The position numbers and the translations under genes are program-made. From positions 1,922,001 through 1,986,000 of the forward strand of contig PYIU01000007.1 in NCBI GenBank assembly GCA_003415625.1: a DNA stretch of 64,000 bases. The letters are read 5' to 3'. Shown here in pieces: positions 39,531 through 52,508 of this stretch. Source of the DNA: Aquanectria penicillioides. Its lineage: Eukaryota; Ascomycota; Sordariomycetes; Hypocreales; Nectriaceae. The stretch's first letter is position 1. Every line of letters begins with the position of its first letter. The notes beneath the pieces were generated by a model, which was not told the DNA's origin, searched no databases, and worked only from the letters and a program-made list of their open reading frames with translations.

Positions 39531-39926
39531 TGGGGGTTTGCAGGCGATGTTATAGGGCGAGCAGGCAGAGGATGAGCACGCGGACACACTCAGAAGAAAA
39601 CTAAAGGATTGGCAAGGAGGCAGGGTTACGAACGCCGCGTCAATCGCGTCAATGACGACGATCTATGTACGATTCGGGAAGGGCTAAGAATCGTTATGAG
39701 GACGCTCGACATGCATGCAGACTGTGCAGATGTCGAGTGGGTTGGCAGGATATTGCAGCGATACTCGACGTTGCATTCTGCGTTGCACTTTGCATAGAGT
39801 GGCTAAATGCACTGTACGTCAATCATTCCAGTATTTGGTCAATGGGTGGAGGGGCGGCAGCGGTGTGTGGTGGGTATTGTTGTTCTGTGTGGTGGGATGG
39901 AGGGATGGAGAGATAGTGCATGAGAA

Positions 39927-39986
39927 TGCGTGTGCGTGTGTGCGTGTGTGTGCGTGTTGGGCTGCGTGCTGCGTGCTGCGTGCTGC
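39927..39986. repeat. GTGTGC and GCTGCGT tandem repeats
   Basis: A (GT/GC) alternating stretch at about 39,927-39,957 is followed by about three and a half copies of GCTGCGT at 39,961-39,986. Alternating purine-pyrimidine DNA of this type can adopt Z-form, but no function is implied. Confidence 0.75.
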
Positions 39987-42965
39987 CACACTCAGCATCG
40001 GGTTCCTGCATTAAATCCAGAGAAGCGAGACGCAGGGGTATTCTCTTCTGTTCATGTTGGAGGGCGCGTCGTGTGCTCCATCCTGGTGAGTAAGCGGGAT
40101 GGAATGATCTGACTGACCGAGGAGGCAATCGTGGGGGGAGGGGATGCGGCTTGAACGACTTTGGCACATCGAGACATGGCAACATGGGGGACGATGGCTA
40201 AAGAGAGCAGAGGTCTCAATTCGCAAGGCTGGAGACGCCGGAGATGGCTAATTGGGAGAATGGGGCCCCTATAGAACTGGTGTTAACCCCCAATCCCCAC
40301 AAAGCGATCGCTCGACTATCATCTAAAACGCCATCTATCGCCAACTCTTCATGAATCGCCTCGCTAGGGCATGCCGCCCATCCTCGCCCATGGGACATCC
40401 CCACAAACCGACCACCATCTCCGCCGTCAACGATCGAATCGGACATATCGCGGCAACACCATTATCGTCCCGCGTGAGGCGAAGCCATTGTGCACCTGAC
40501 TTGTCTGCCTACCATCTACCTAAGGAGTACTAGGTATTGAATTCCGTCTGCCGATCACGGGAATTCGTCGTCATTTGTGCCCGGCCTCTTCCGGTGGCTC
40601 GTTCGACAGCGAGGTTACCGTGTCCGATGGCCAAGTGCAACCCGGCATGTCAGTGTGAGACAAGCAAGGACGGTCTCCGAGTTGAGCCCACGCGGAACGC
40701 ACGCGCGCGGGCGCGCAGTCTCGTGTGCAGAACGAATTGAGAAAAGAGGCACGCCGCGTCCCAGAGGATCAATCACAAAACGTTGGGCCAAGGCTGAGGC
40801 GCCAATCGCCAATCGCATCACAAAAACTATTTGCGAAGTATTGTTGATGTGCTGCGCGATGCAATGCTATGGCCCAGGCCCAAAGCACACGCCTCCCCTC
40901 CCCCCTCTACAGTACAGCACCCATACAAAGAGGCCTCGTAAACGCACGCCTCATCACTCATCACATCACACTGCATCCATCCTTCCCCTTCCCCTTCCCT
41001 ATCACAGGGCCCTTGCGCAGGCCCCCCGGCCCCCGTCGCACACGGAATCGGCGGCCAGTTACGCTCTCGGACTGTCCTTTTAGCTGTGCTCCGGTACCGA
41101 TCGCGGAGGGGCCGGTGAGGGAAGGTCGAAGATTGAATTGGCTGCGGGACGAGATAGACAAAATGTGATTCATGTGTGACTCCCCCCAAGTCATGGAGCA
41201 CGGAGACGGACGGGGAAGGACAGGGCGTGCGATCCCAAAGTGTCATTTACTGAACTGTAATAAAAATAATAAAAAATGAAAAGAGGGAGGCAAACCTCGA
41301 ATTGGACCTCATTCTCGTTCAAGGCGAAACTCGGCAGAGCAATCCGGCCATCGCCTGGAGAGGAGCCGACGCTAGAGGTGTCTTTCATACCGCTTATAAT
41401 TAACGGCCCGGATGCAAGCCAGCCGTCGCCGTTGGTTTGGGCTGGGAGTGTCGGGTTGGCTGGTTAGCACTTGGCAAGGCTGGGGGTGAAGAGGCGAGGA
41501 CGCCAAAGGAGAAACCGTTACGGATACATGACCTACAGTAAATTGGGACTGACCCAGTGATGAGCATGCGACATACAGTGCCGGCGCTCTGTGCATGTTG
41601 TAGACGACGTATGCGAATGCCATGCCATGTGAATGCCAATTTTTTTTTCTTTTCTTCTACTATTCGCCCATCACCACGCTGTGACGCGCTTTGTGGCACG
41701 CTGTGGCATGGGGCATCATGGATTACTTGCTTTGCCTTGGGCCATACTCTGCGCGTTGCTTTTCCTCCCCTCGCGTCGTTATCGTCGTCATCGAACGTTG
41801 CACACAGTAGGCGACCACCGACCGCTTCCTTCAACTTGCTTTTGATTCCAGCCGTTGGGTTCAAGCCTGGCCTTGCTGCTCGACAAGCGAGAAGACCTTT
41901 TGAAGCTGGGGCGAAATTCTTTACCGTGGCGCCGGTACAATGGATCCCAAGCCCCCTTCAAAGCCTAAGCCTGGAGTCCCTCTCAAGCCCTCAAGCCATT
42001 GAACCCTCGAGGTAGACAGGCCCCCAGTCGTCCCTTCGGGAGCGAGATCCCGCCGTCAACTACTGGACGGATTATTCTCACAGCTTGCTTAGCCTGGATG
42101 ATGAATCTGATTCCGCTTCTCATGGGCCATGGCCTCCCCGACACCGCCTCCTCGTCCCTGTCCGCCTCCCTGTCTAGATACCTGTCAAAGATGCCAGAAC
42201 CCGCTCTCGCCGTGACCGCTCCTGGGGTTGTCCCAAGGCGACCCTGACCCTGCCACCATCCGCATTGACCACCCCGGCCCATGACCCTCGATCCTTGCCC
42301 ATCAGAAGAATGCCCTTTTCAGGCCTCTTTTGCTGCCTGTCAGTGCGGGAATCTATCCGTCTCAGCCGGCCCTTCCCCTGCTTCCCTGGCTTCCTCTGCT
42401 TCCCCCTTGCTCCCCTCTCCGCCGGGCGAACAAGCTTCGGACGGTCCTTGGGAGCGGGGTTGCTCTGGCTCCCTGGTGCGGAAGCGACACCGGCTTGGGG
42501 ATAGCCCCCTCGGAGAACGAACCGTGAGGGTATTGATGCTGTCTCAAAATCGACGAGGGTGCTGGGCGATGTGGGCAAGGCCCGTCTCCCCTTCAATTCC
42601 CCAGACCGCTGTCGACATGACGATCGCCTGCGCAAGGTCCTCGAAGAGGGAACTGGACATCCCGAACACCTGGATTGGCCTGGCCCAGTGGTGCTCTCCT
42701 ACGGCGCAGGCGAATAAACTCCCTCTGTCCAAGAGAAGCCCAACGATCGGCGGGCCTAGATTTTGCGCCCTGAGCCCATTTATTCCCCAAAAGCAGTGCC
42801 GTTGCGGGGAGATACACAGCCCAAGAACCAGCCATGTGGACATCGTTCGCATACCGCCGATGATCAGTCAGTTATCGCCGGGGGGTGTGCGTGTTCCCAG
42901 GACGTTTTCCATGACTGGATTACGACGAGCTCGAGGTTGAGGCCTCGCCAAACGCCAAACGCCAT

Positions 42966-42978
42966 GGGGGGGGGGGGG
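42966..42978 (+). repeat. G13 homopolymer
   Basis: Thirteen consecutive G after CCAT, in non-coding sequence. It is a second long G-tract in the gene-poor interval. Confidence 0.8.
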
Positions 42979-45846
42979 CTTTCTCATTGATCTCAAGCAT
43001 CCACTATCGCGAGACATCTAAATCTCGCAAAGCCCATCTCACCTGAAGGGCCCAAGACCATGGGAAATGACCTGTACCCTATCGTCATTCGGATAAGATC
43101 ATGTCCGGTCTGGGAAGGGGGCGTGGAAGCTCAGGCCTCCGGTTCCTTGAGGCGATGCTATGACATACTAACGTTTGACATCACCTACCAGGTGACCTTT
43201 CGAGACTGGTTTGCTAGTCAGCCTCAGAAGTGTGGACGGCAGTAGATTGGATCCGAAGCCTGTGGAACGACACACTCTCCTGGCCGCCGACTGTTGATCC
43301 ATGCACAAAGAGCGTGCCGGGACGCAAAAGTCCGGCATCTTATCCACGTGGGGGATATCAAGACGGTATGTTGTGCTTGGACCCTCAGGGCTCGGACGAC
43401 AAGAACCAGCCATATGGGCCGCCAGTTAGTCACGCATTGGCTTAGGGTCTTATGGTCTGGTGGTCTCGTGAGAGTAGGGGACCACACATCAGGATGCTGC
43501 TATTGCCTTGTCGTTCGCATTGTAAAGTCGCAAGTGGATATCTGCGTGGTTGACAGCACTTAATTAACGAGTGCTTTCTTAGCTACGCATGCGCTGGTCT
43601 TTCTAGGGCGGACGGCGGGACGGGTAGTCCGGGGAACCTAGGGCTATAATAATGGCGTGATATATCCCGATATGGGCAGTTGCTCGGGGTCTGTCCGAAC
43701 CTCGTTGCGCTCAGGTTATCGATAGAATATCGAATGAGGTCAGATTCAGGTTATCTCTCCGCCTCACAATATATTACTCGATGAAGAAGTAGGTTCTATG
43801 AAGCTCTTGAGTCAAACGTTCCATTGGTAGTTGTGTGTGTGCAACATTCACCCGAATCTTCCCAGTGTTATCTCCCACAATTGTGTTTTAGTGTAACCAA
43901 ACAGTATTGGTTCCCGTTACAATGGCAGTCAATTTGGCATTGATGTTGGAGGATGAACTCGAATTTAACAACTCCAGTATGTAATGAAATACATGTCCTG
44001 AATTTAAGCAGAAACTTCAATTGTAATGGTGAACTAAGGCATTGGGTGTAACTTTTTGGTATGCTATCGCTGGTTGGCTCTGGTTTCTACATTGCTGCAG
44101 CAACAATAAGGTCAACGTCTTCCCGAATTGAGATCAAAGGGCTGTATAATCTACTAGCTAGCTATACTTATTCGTAATACAACATCGTGTCGTCCTTGGA
44201 TAGAGTTGTTGCGAGTTTCGTGGTTCTAGTTCCACCTCTACCTGATTTCTTATCTCGAGTTTTGGGATTCACCGCTCTGATTGATGATATGCTCAAAGAA
44301 GTGACGATTGTACACCCCAAGAAGCTAGGACGCTACCATTATATGGCAAAAACTCACCACATGCATGAATTAACTGACTACTGTTAAGTGTTTCTGTTGT
44401 CAGGGAAAATTGCCATGTGCGTGTTGACGTCTCTTTGCGTTGTCGCCGAAATGGTGCTACGGTATAGGGTAGCCAGGTCATCAGAAGGTTGTCAACCCTG
44501 CTTCTGAAGGATCACGGTTCATTTCATTTGATCAGAATAGCACATGATAGGATTCATAGGAGCAGATCTAGACCAATCGTATTTGAGTATTGACCTGACG
44601 TATTTCGTACATCATCGAGTTGTGTCTATCCAGATCAGTCTCCCCGCTCATCCATGAACCCAAGTCCCTGCTAACGGCGAGACCACCATTGTCAAATCCG
44701 ACACAATGATTCCGAGAGGGTCAGATCCCTTCGTACTTGATCCTTCCTGCACGATGATCCATGCAAACTATGCTCATATGCCCGCTACTCTATCCACACC
44801 CTCACATCTACTTGATGGATTCATTGATCCTCATTGCCAAGGCTTAAGAGCAAAAGGCATCAAATGGAAGAAAGAAAGAAAGAGGGCTAGCGTGCATTGG
44901 AATCGACCCCAGAGGTGACCGAGCACACTGAACTTAGCAAAAGAGTTCTAGAGAATGACCGAGACATACAACGATGAGCGATTCCGCTGGAATTGTTCAG
45001 CACAGCCGCCCCCGACCCCAACTGGTCTGGTTGCTATGCTGATGCTGACTTGAGATAATGAGGACACGCTGTGTTAAGAACATGTATTTCAGATATGAAT
45101 AGTTAGATTAGGCAATGTGAGCACGAATAGTTCGGCTAGTTAATAAGAAATCGGATGTTAAACGCTTTGTCCTCTAGGTTAAGACTTGTGGTAGGGTTGC
45201 CTTTGTCTTACGCTTGTTGAAAACGTCAATGATGGCACAATGCAACATTGAGCAAAAAGCCCTGAGAGTTACCACAACTAGCGGTTATAGAGGAATCGGT
45301 ATTAACATGTACCCTGTCCGGTAGATGAGACCCTGGTCAATTCCGGTGGTGCGGCCATGCAAGAGGACGAAGAGATGAGATTACGCAAGCCGTGGTGCTG
45401 TAAATGAGGATGTGGTCAGATTCAGGACATTCCGCTCAGGTTGGAGCAAGAAGACTTATCGAGCAGGTGCTCTTTTGAGACATTGTTGCCAGGAATCGCA
45501 GGAATATTGCATCAATAGTTTGCACATATGAAAGGACAGCGGTTTTCACATGATGAGAAGCGATTATGGGATTGAATAGAAGAAAAACCTAGGGTTGCAA
45601 TAAGGGGCCGGGACGCACGTCAGAGGGGGTACACAGTGCGCACGTGCTCATAGCACCGTTTCGAAACCACTTCAGTAGCATCCCGCGGGCACGGGTTGGC
45701 GGTACCGTGCGGGGCGTGGCGGAAAAACCACTGTGTCGGCCCCTCGACGCGAGTGACCCATTCCCTTTCTCGTATCGCGACTGCGCTGGCAGCTCCCAGC
45801 ATCGAGAATCGAGAATCGGACTCGGTCGCAACGACGCCAGCTTCTC

Positions 45847-48133
45847 ATGGAGGCATCACCACTCACCCGCCAACCTCCCCCGGAGGTTCTGACTCCGAAG
45901 ATCATCCAGCTCTATGATTCGTTCTTCAAGGTTCGCTTCCGGTTACAGCATATCCCCTCCCTATGCTCGCGCGCAGAAGAGAACCCCTTAGCTAATTGAC
46001 AAGTCTCGAAGGTATCTATCTGCTTTTCCCACGCTGCCCGACGCTCGCGCTCACTCGCCCAATATCCCTCCACCCACCATGCGACACCGCTGATCGCTTC
46101 TTCCCGGACTAGGACGATGATGACGAGGAGAAGACCGACGGCTTCTGGGCCGAGTTCTTCCTCCTGCGACCCGACCGAGCCGTTCTTCGAACTGTCCTGA
46201 ACAAACTTAGCCCGAGCGATGTCCTACTGCTCGAGAACCGAACCAGGGAACTGTTTGCGAGGTCGGTGGCGACAGTCAAGACTGGACATGGCGTCGCACC
46301 GTTACATGCGCTGGACGTGGGTGACCTTCCTCTCTCCAAGACCTACAGCGTCCCCATGCTGATGCCCTTTAGACCCTGAGTGTCTTTCTGTCCTGCCTCC
46401 TCTCCAAGAGATACCCTCACCCGAGTTCCGATATCATGGTTGTCCTCGCCGGCCTCGACCACATCGACGCCGTCTTTACCGAGTTTGTTGGCGCCCTTGA
46501 TGGCATTATTCGCAATAGCAAGAGTTGTAAGAACATGGCACACGACCATGCATAGGATGACATTGACCATGCTTGGTAGTGGATATCAGGTTCAAGGCTG
46601 TGGAAGTACTTCTGGCCGTCACAGCTGGAGCGTACCAGACCACTCTTTTGACCTATTTGATTCAAAGAGATCTCTTTCCTTCAGTTATGAAGGTCCGTTG
46701 CCCATCATTTGTCCTCGGCAACTCTCGACTGACATACACCATTCTAGCTTACCCAAGACTCCACCTCACCATCCCGAATCGTGGAACCATTTACTCTACT
46801 TGGCTTGCTTGCCAACTACAACAAATTCGAGTTTCAAAACCCGTACCAGCTTCGACTGAATGACTTCGTCAACGAGGCGGCGATACAGAGAGTCGTACAA
46901 TGTATCGGTCACACCAGCCAGTTATTGCGATCGCGGTACATCAAGATTCAGGATGACCTACCGGAGGGCTGGACTTTTAGCAACACCTTGAACATGTTTG
47001 GCCTGGGAGCTATTGCGCCCGGTCCTAAGGCGGCCAAGAAACCCGTCTATGATGTTGAGACCGCTAAGAAGCTATTCACTAAGCTGTACGTTACTGGCTA
47101 GCGCAACCATGTCCTCTTGGATACCCGGGCTGACCTTTCATCTAGACCAGAAGAACAAGCTGCTGTGCTGCTGGCAACATATGATTTCACTCACGCAAAC
47201 AAGCTATTTTGCTTCAACTTGGTGACAATGGCAGCCGAAAAGGGCGAAGAGCAACCTATCGCTAGCTACCTGTCCCTAACTTCTTACCTCCTCCAACACG
47301 CCTACCTTTCTTCCCGTGCTACCTATTACGCCCACCTCAATCTCATGGTTTTACGCCTCCTCATTGAGGATCCCGCAATCTGCAAGCGCATTTGCAGTGA
47401 TGATTCCAAGGTATCGGTACGCCTATGTCGCCAGCGCCAGCCCTACTTGCCTCTGGTCAAGGGCGAGCGTGTCCTGGCCGTCTCAGTCCTCGATACCATG
47501 ATTGATGCCATCAACCACAATCTCCGGAAGCGGCTTGACGTCAGTTTGTATACGCTTTGCTTTGGAATCATGTTGCGTATCATTTCGTACCTCTCTCGCA
47601 CCCGCACTCGGCTTGAATACCACTGGGATGAGTTCTTTCGTTCATTGCTCTCCATTATTCGCTTCCTAGCTACCTATACCAACGATCTCAAGGACCTGCC
47701 TCATATCGAAACCCTTCTTGACCATGTCGTTAATTTAATTGCCCTCTCTTTGTCCGCTGGCGAGGCTTTTCTGCCAACCCCCGCAGCCTACGACGATCTC
47801 TTTTACAAAGTCGTGGAATCGGGCGAGGTTCTTACCAAATTTAAAGAGAACTACCACCTCATCAACCGCGGCAGCAACTCCATTGACACACTCATCAATG
47901 TCAGCACCCATTACAAGCAGCTCTTGGCTGAGGGTGGTGGTAGACGGAAGTCTAGTAATCTCACCACCCAGCAGGTCACTGAGGTGATCCGCCAAGGGTA
48001 CGAGACGTTGAGCATTCAGGCTAAAGAAGGCCTGGATTCATGGGAGCGGTACCGCGAGGCTGACGAGCGTACATTGCTGAAGAAAATGGCGAGAGCAGTG
48101 GTAGGAGACGTGCGTGTAATGGTGGAGCGATAG
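45847..48133 (+). CDS. ARMH3/DUF1741 armadillo-like Golgi protein
   Basis: Six exons give 626 residues: 45,847-45,930; 46,113-46,316; 46,373-46,526; 46,580-46,692; 46,748-47,085; 47,146-48,133. Introns are 182, 56, 53, 55 and 60 nt, and all phases fit. The first donor (GTTCGC) is weak, so the exon 1-2 junction is the least certain. Recognisable segments are FWAEFFLLRPDRAVLR, ELFARSVATVKTG (N-terminal part), EPFTLLGLLANYNKFEFQNP and LRLNDFVNEAAIQRV (middle), and YLSLTSYLLQHAYLSSRATYY with LDVSLYTLCFGIMLRIISYL (C-terminal part). These match the UPF0588/DUF1741 family, whose animal member ARMH3 (C10orf76) is about 690 residues. ARMH3 acts at the Golgi with GBF1 and PI4-kinase beta; the fungal role is inferred by homology. 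The all-helical repeat pattern fits an armadillo-like fold. Confidence 0.9.
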
Positions 48134-48330
48134 ATTGAATACCAAAAGTTTTCCTCGACTTATTTTATGATCAACCCTGCAATATTGTGGGACAAAACCA
48201 CAAACCATGTATTTCTTCTTCTTACCGTTTTATCGGAGATATCCGGGGGCTGGGAGAGCTGACGAGAATGCGCGGAACTGACTCTAAACTGTACCTAGTC
48301 TTTCAATTAGGATAGGGTTTAGTTTGAAAG

Positions 48331-48372
48331 AAAATAAATAAATAAATAAATAAATAATAAATAAATAAATAC
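48331..48372. repeat. (AAAT)n microsatellite
   Basis: About ten near-perfect AAAT units, with one interruption at 48,356-48,360, lie about 200 bp after the ARMH3-like stop codon, possibly within or just past its 3' untranslated region. Confidence 0.85.
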
Positions 48373-49037
48373 ATAAGCTAAATAAAATGATGCATCCATA
48401 AGAGTGGTATGATCCTCATATTTAATGGACACCAGGGTCCCACATCAATCCTTTTGAGTATATGCCATGTTAGTATAGAAACGGGAGACCACGATGGCCA
48501 TACTACTGTCCAACCCGAGTGCCTTTCTCAACATTTGTCGGATCGTTCACTCTACAACACGCCATCATTCAAAGTTTGCCCGCAACTGGTGCGTCTAGAA
48601 TGATGTAAAGTTTTGGCAAATTTTGGAATCTGCTGCCAAGTTTCTGCTGCGTGCAATGTATCCTGGGTCCTCGGATAACAGGCATTTTGAATTTTCAGGA
48701 TGGATTGAATGATTGCTCGTCGCCTTGCCACGCTTGAGGCATGGGGTACATACAATGTGTGCTTGAGTTGGTATGAATATCAACATGGGATTGCAAGTCG
48801 CCAAGAGGAGCCCGTGTTGGAAGAATCGGTAGAATGGGGATACCTGGTTCTTCTCCTCACTGAGATGGATATATCAGTGTTGAAATTTGGCCAACGGAGC
48901 ATTTTATTGGAGGCCCAAGGGCTCTTGGGGTTGAAATACATGCGTATATTGTTGTGATAAATCTGTGAAAATTTCAATTGCTGGATATGACTTGAACCTG
49001 AACTATTTCGCCCGACCGTGATGTGAGCATGTTTTCC

Positions 49038-50251
49038 TCAATGGTTCCGGTCAATCTCAACCTCGCTATTGTCATCCTTCTGACTGCCATGCTCCTCATT
49101 TTCTCCGTCATCATCATTGTTGCTGTCACCATCATCGTCACATTCCTGATCGTCATCTTCCTGATCGTCATCCTCCTCATCATGACCTCCGTCCTCATCG
49201 CCTTCTTCCCCCGAAGAGTCTTCATTTTGATCTGTATCGCTCCACTCGTTTACATATGGAGAAGGATTTGCGATCCTCGTCTGCCCGGGCAGGTGAAGCT
49301 TCAATCGAGAATCCCAGAAGTAATCGTTTTGAGCGTCTTTCCTGGCTTCGGCACTCACTTTGCCCCCCTTTCGTTCAATGACGGACTGCATCCGGAATGT
49401 GACTGTGGCAATGTAATAATCAAGTCTGCCAGGCGCCGTCTCATCTCGGGTCCATCTCCTGTTGTGCCATTTACTGTTCCCGCTCCAAGAACCGACTTCC
49501 CACTTCCCTTCAGTGGTGTCAGCATAAAGAACAACGCCGTCAGGTCTCTTGAAGAACCATCGTTCGATCATTTGGGTAGCAATCTTGTTGACTTGGTCTT
49601 TCTTGCGTTCGAGCGATTCTAGCTCAATGCGTATCTCACGCACGCTGGTAGACATTTGATCGCAAACGTTCTTGATCCACTTGCCCTCGAATCGCAGCGG
49701 TTCATCATCCTCCCATCGCCACCAGTCGGCATGTCGGATCGTTATGGTAAGACAGCGGGGATGCAAATTTGGAGTTGATAAGAGGTCCGCAAGATCGCCT
49801 TGTTCTAACTTAAACATCTGGGGGAAAACGCGGAGCCTTTCTATTTCAACTCTCTGTCCACCATGCTGCTGAGTGATTTGCTCAAGTGTTTCGCGGAGTA
49901 TCTGAGGGCCCCTCCAGACGCTGTACTCAGGCGGTGCGCGGTCTTGGAAGGCCAACCAATGCGTCTGCTCTTTGAGAATCACAGGTAAAAACCAGCACTC
50001 CCGATACACGGCTCGACATGTCCGCAGAAGCTCCGTGTCGCTTTTGCGGGGCGCGAAATAAGATGGCCGCGAGTAGCAAGTAGATGTATCATAGTAGCCA
50101 ACTGGTGACGGGTCTGGGTAGTCGGTGAGTGCATATGAGAAAATACTGCTCCGTACTTCGGGTGGAAGGACCGTGAAGAGTGGTGATTTATCTTGGGGTG
50201 CTGCGGGACTGAGAGGATCGCTTTATTTTGCGTGTTCATCATCATGGTCAT
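49038..50251 (-). CDS. Fungal-specific acidic-tailed hypothetical protein (start frame broken)
   Basis: A continuous minus-strand frame runs from 50,222 down to the stop at 49,038 (394 codons). Its N-terminal part reads SPLFTVLPPEVRSSIFSYAL and, later, RKSDTELLRTCRAVYRECWF. That PPEVR..IFxYAL / LLRTCRxVYxE pattern typifies a large, functionally uncharacterised fungal family with an F-box-like start (DUF7730-type). The last 60 or so residues are almost all D/E/S/N. The frame has no early ATG. A cluster of ATGs at 50,251-50,239 lies in the neighbouring frame, giving MMNTQNKA, one base out of phase with SDPLSPAAPQDKS; the junction is at an A-rich stretch (about 50,219-50,225). Either one base is missing (sequencing error or real mutation) or a short upstream exon was missed. 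I record the span to the ATG cluster without asserting the repaired form. Confidence 0.65.
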
Positions 50252-50607
50252 GATTTGTTTGCAGAATGGAGCGTGGAGAGAATGTCAAGTTGGTATGGCA
50301 TGAGAACTGGTGAAGAAGAGGAAGATGCTGCAAAGTGGCGTGAAGACGAACGATGGTAGTTTGGATAACTCGTTTCAGGCAGCAGTGGGAAGTGTTTCAT
50401 CGCCACAGTTATTATTATCAGGATTGAAATCCTTTGTTGGTTCACCCCTGCACCGAGCGGATTATCAGAATGTTTGTTGGCTGGTGCTATATAGGGTTGG
50501 GCGAGTGAGGCAGCTAGGCAAAATTTTTTGACCTGTGGTGCGCGTGGGAAATTATCAATGGTGGTGCAGGAAATGCAGAACAGGATTATCTCGCAAGGCA
50601 AACTACC

Positions 50608-50633
50608 TTTTATTTATTTATTTATTTATTTAT
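50608..50633. repeat. (TTTA)n microsatellite
   Basis: Six to seven TTTA units in the intergenic region. Confidence 0.85.
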
Positions 50634-52480
50634 ATAAGTTGGGTAACTTGACAAGGTAAAAAAGATATGAGATAGAAAAGTTCGAATCTAATTCAATTCC
50701 AAGACGTGTACGATGGGTTTAAAAGTCACCATGGCTTGGCGAACTTGAGGCCTACTTCTCAAGGCCATTTATTGTGTTGACGCTGTGTTGCTGCGGATAC
50801 GTAGCCAAGCTGAGTAGGCAGGTTCTGTTGTTGAAACTCGACTGGGCGGCAATTCATATTTTGAAATCGACGATTGATTGTATTAGCGACGGAATAAAGG
50901 ACCAACTCAATTTGGGTGGACGTCGCCTTCTAGAGGTGCAGAAACCCTAGGTTGGCGCCATCCGACATCTCATGTGAGTGGTGGCAATTCCAAATAGACG
51001 GAGTCCTGTGTCCTCTCGGGATTTGCAAGGTTGGCTAGTCCGTAGTGCTGGATACAAATGGAACTAGGCTCTGCATCCATATCCGAGAAACTCACAATGC
51101 ATATGTATACATGTGGATTGAGTTGTTGTTCTCTTCCCTGCGTTGCTCTGCTTTGCTCTGCTTTGCTTGGCTTTGCTTGGCTCGCTGCTTGGCGTCCATT
51201 CTTGGAGCGTTGGGCGATAAATTTCCCTCCACTAAGCACTGTGGCACAGGCCCCCAAAGCTTCCCCCACGCAACCCCCCCATTCGACTTCATCAGAACAC
51301 CTGCTGCAGCTGTAAATTTAACCTTTGCCCTCAATCAATCACAGGCACACATGCGCATCTGCCCCTTGTCTAGGTAAAGAGAAGCATAATGTTAAGTATG
51401 TATATAGTCGAACCTAAACCAGAGCGAGAGCTGGTTTCCGCGCTAGACGAAGCCTAATCCAGAATTCAGCATCTGACCATTTCCTGCACGGTAACTTGAG
51501 AAAGAATTCCAATTGTCGGTCAATTCGAGAATCCTCCCACCCTACCCTCCCCATGGCCTCATGGCCTCGTGGCTGGCGATGACGATCCATCCCTTCGCCC
51601 TCGCCGATGTCGTCGAGAACGGATACCTCATCCCAGGAGCCAAATTGAAGATAACACTTGGAGAAATAAAAATACCAAGTAGGATCAACCTTCTTTCCTC
51701 CCCAGGGCAGGGGATAGATACTAGATACAATGTACATGTCCATGTCCACGGCGAGATCAAAATGCTCGGCTTCAACCCATCCGGATTATCCGAGCCGATG
51801 CAACTCTAACGGACGTCATCACCTGTATATCGGCGTTCATCTGATGATTGCGACTGGGGTACATAGTATGGAAAAGAGCGTTGCATCATCCGAACTATAA
51901 TCTGCCAGGCATCTCTCGACCCAACGGAGATGCGCGACAAGGGTTTGGGCTGAGTCAAGGCTTTCCACAGGCGCAATCAATTTCGCCGCATCTGGATCAG
52001 TGCCTCTTCCAGGCCGCCGAGAGACCTGACGGGAAGGTATTATCTGGACGAAGCCTGCACCGCGCGGCCTCGTACGTAGTCGAACCCTGCTTGACCCTCC
52101 TCGACCCACCTGCGTAGGTGCCGGCGCCTTTTCCGAATCTGCAGATCTTGCCCCCTACGCATTTACCGTTGAGTGTTTAATACATATTGACCTCGAACCT
52201 TGACAATCTAGTTGTTCCACCAATGACTATTATTGCGTTGCGAGTGAACGTCTATTGCCGCAGCATATTCCAACCTGGTTCTTTGGTTTTTTTTTATTTT
52301 TATTTTTTTTTTATTTTGGGCAAGGAAGAGGCGTGATCGTGCTGGCTGTGGGCTCATCTCGTACCGTTGCATTTCGAGAGAGATCGGGGCGAGCCATTTC
52401 ATTGAGGCTCAACCCCAACCTCCTTGCTGCTGAGAATTTAAATTTATGAGTCGGAGGATGCAGATATTAATTAAGATCTC

Positions 52481-52508
52481 GGTAGGTAGGTAGGTAGGTA
52501 GGCAGGCA
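52481..52508. repeat. (GGTA)n microsatellite
   Basis: Five GGTA units followed by two GGCA variants, within intergenic sequence. Confidence 0.85.

Larger units (their letters stand above)
27351..45846. other. Gene-poor interval of about 18.5 kb
   Basis: No protein family could be recognised here despite normal base composition. Frames are short, often without ATG, and overlap on both strands. The interval carries CT-rich leader-like tracts (about 31,270-31,650), homopolymers, G-tracts (30,691-30,707; 42,966-42,978) and several simple repeats. One weak two-exon candidate on the minus strand at 31,668-31,954 is discussed under findings. The stretch from about 43.6 to 45.5 kb is somewhat more AT-rich. 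It could hold unrecognised non-coding RNAs, lineage-specific genes or decayed elements; nothing more can be supported. Confidence 0.5.

Noticed and set aside
42281..42940. 219-codon plus-strand frame in the gene-poor interval
   Set aside because: It is rich in Pro/Ser/Arg/Cys with no recognisable motif and comparable frames on the opposite strand, so it looks like chance openness in GC-richer DNA.
48331..48372. Short unit repeats considered as a CRISPR-like array
   Set aside because: They are a plain AAAT microsatellite with no spacers, and the organism is a fungus.
49023..49622. Plus-strand frame with a long hydrophobic, membrane-like N-terminus
   Set aside because: It is the antisense reading of the Asp/Glu codon-rich tail of the minus-strand protein; GAT/GAC/GAG repeats read backwards give Ile/Val/Leu runs.
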